A stretch of 64,000 nt of DNA from Phytophthora sp. 'mugwort' (taxonomy: Eukaryota > Oomycota > Peronosporomycetes > Peronosporales > Peronosporaceae), in the NCBI GenBank assembly GCA_033558025.1, contig JAUCEF010000017.1, positions 186,001 to 250,000 on the forward strand, given 5' to 3'. This document shows, in pieces, positions 63,918-64,000 of the stretch (position 1 is its first letter; every line of letters begins with the position of its first letter). A model generated the notes under the pieces. The model saw only the letters and a list, made by a program, of their open reading frames with translations. It made no database searches and was not told where the DNA came from. The position numbers were made by a program, and so were the translations under genes.

Positions 63918-64000
63918 TACTCCGTCTCAAAAATGATGACACATACCACTATTTTGTCCGTCTCAAAATTGATGCACCAAATTAGGTTAGGTTTCACTAC
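63918..64000. repeat. Possible terminal repeat of a Tc1/mariner-type or MITE element, cut by the window edge
   Basis: After a TA dinucleotide the sequence reads CTCCGTCTCAAAAATGATGA, and TCCGTCTCAAAATTGATGCA follows 36 bases later in the same direction. TA plus CTCC(G)TC-TCAAAA resembles the ends of Stowaway/mariner elements, which insert at TA. The rest of the element lies outside the window. Confidence 0.4.

Overview
The window looks like nuclear DNA of an oomycete, most likely Phytophthora or a close relative. The large coding regions are intron-poor, and the few introns I can place are short (63-81 bp) with GT/AG ends, one with a TACTAAC branch site. Two or three genes carry the CATT-plus-flanking start-site sequence typical of oomycete promoters. 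The gene set (ankyrin-anoctamin, multi-module calcyphosin, paired cryptochrome/photolyases) and the decayed transposons (chromodomain Gypsy, hAT with BED finger, pogo-like and LINE fragments) also fit. All start sites below are eukaryotic ATGs; several frames stay open upstream through TTG or GTG and were trimmed.

Positions 1-1776 hold decayed coding remnants and a perfect 53-bp palindrome. Positions 1777-13394 carry two very large convergent genes: a four-domain voltage-gated cation channel with an odd selectivity filter, and the ribosome-assembly factor RRP5. After a gene-poor 2.6 kb, 16.0-20.1 kb holds three paralogous RING-H2 genes, the middle one broken by two TGA codons. Next come a GPI-anchor-like acidic secreted protein, a cryptochrome/photolyase, an MFSD6-like transporter, a homocysteine S-methyltransferase (one intron), an ankyrin-anoctamin-zinc-finger protein whose end overlaps the methyltransferase on the other strand, and a second cryptochrome/photolyase.

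From 33.7 to 49.6 kb are a four-exon protein of five tandem calcyphosin (EF-hand) modules, a tiny secreted peptide, a GhrA-like D-2-hydroxyacid dehydrogenase, a Na+/H+ exchanger (two exons), a five-exon leucine-rich-repeat/coiled-coil protein, and a divergent NCKAP1/HEM subunit of the SCAR/WAVE actin regulator. These genes are unrelated housekeeping and signalling loci, not an operon. Several (channel, anoctamin, calcyphosin, exchanger, NCKAP1) belong to Ca2+, ion and actin control, which matters for zoospores and hyphae, but co-function is inference.

From about 49.9 kb to the right edge I see no intact host gene. It is a transposon graveyard: a hAT pseudogene, a 6.4-kb Ty3/Gypsy element with diverged LTRs and an unexpected minus-strand gag-like frame at its 3' end, a LINE reverse-transcriptase fragment, two pogo/Jerky-type DDE transposase pseudogenes plus a fragment of another, and a terminal-repeat-like sequence at the edge. 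Runs of 12 to 16 G or C occur only in the repeat-derived parts.
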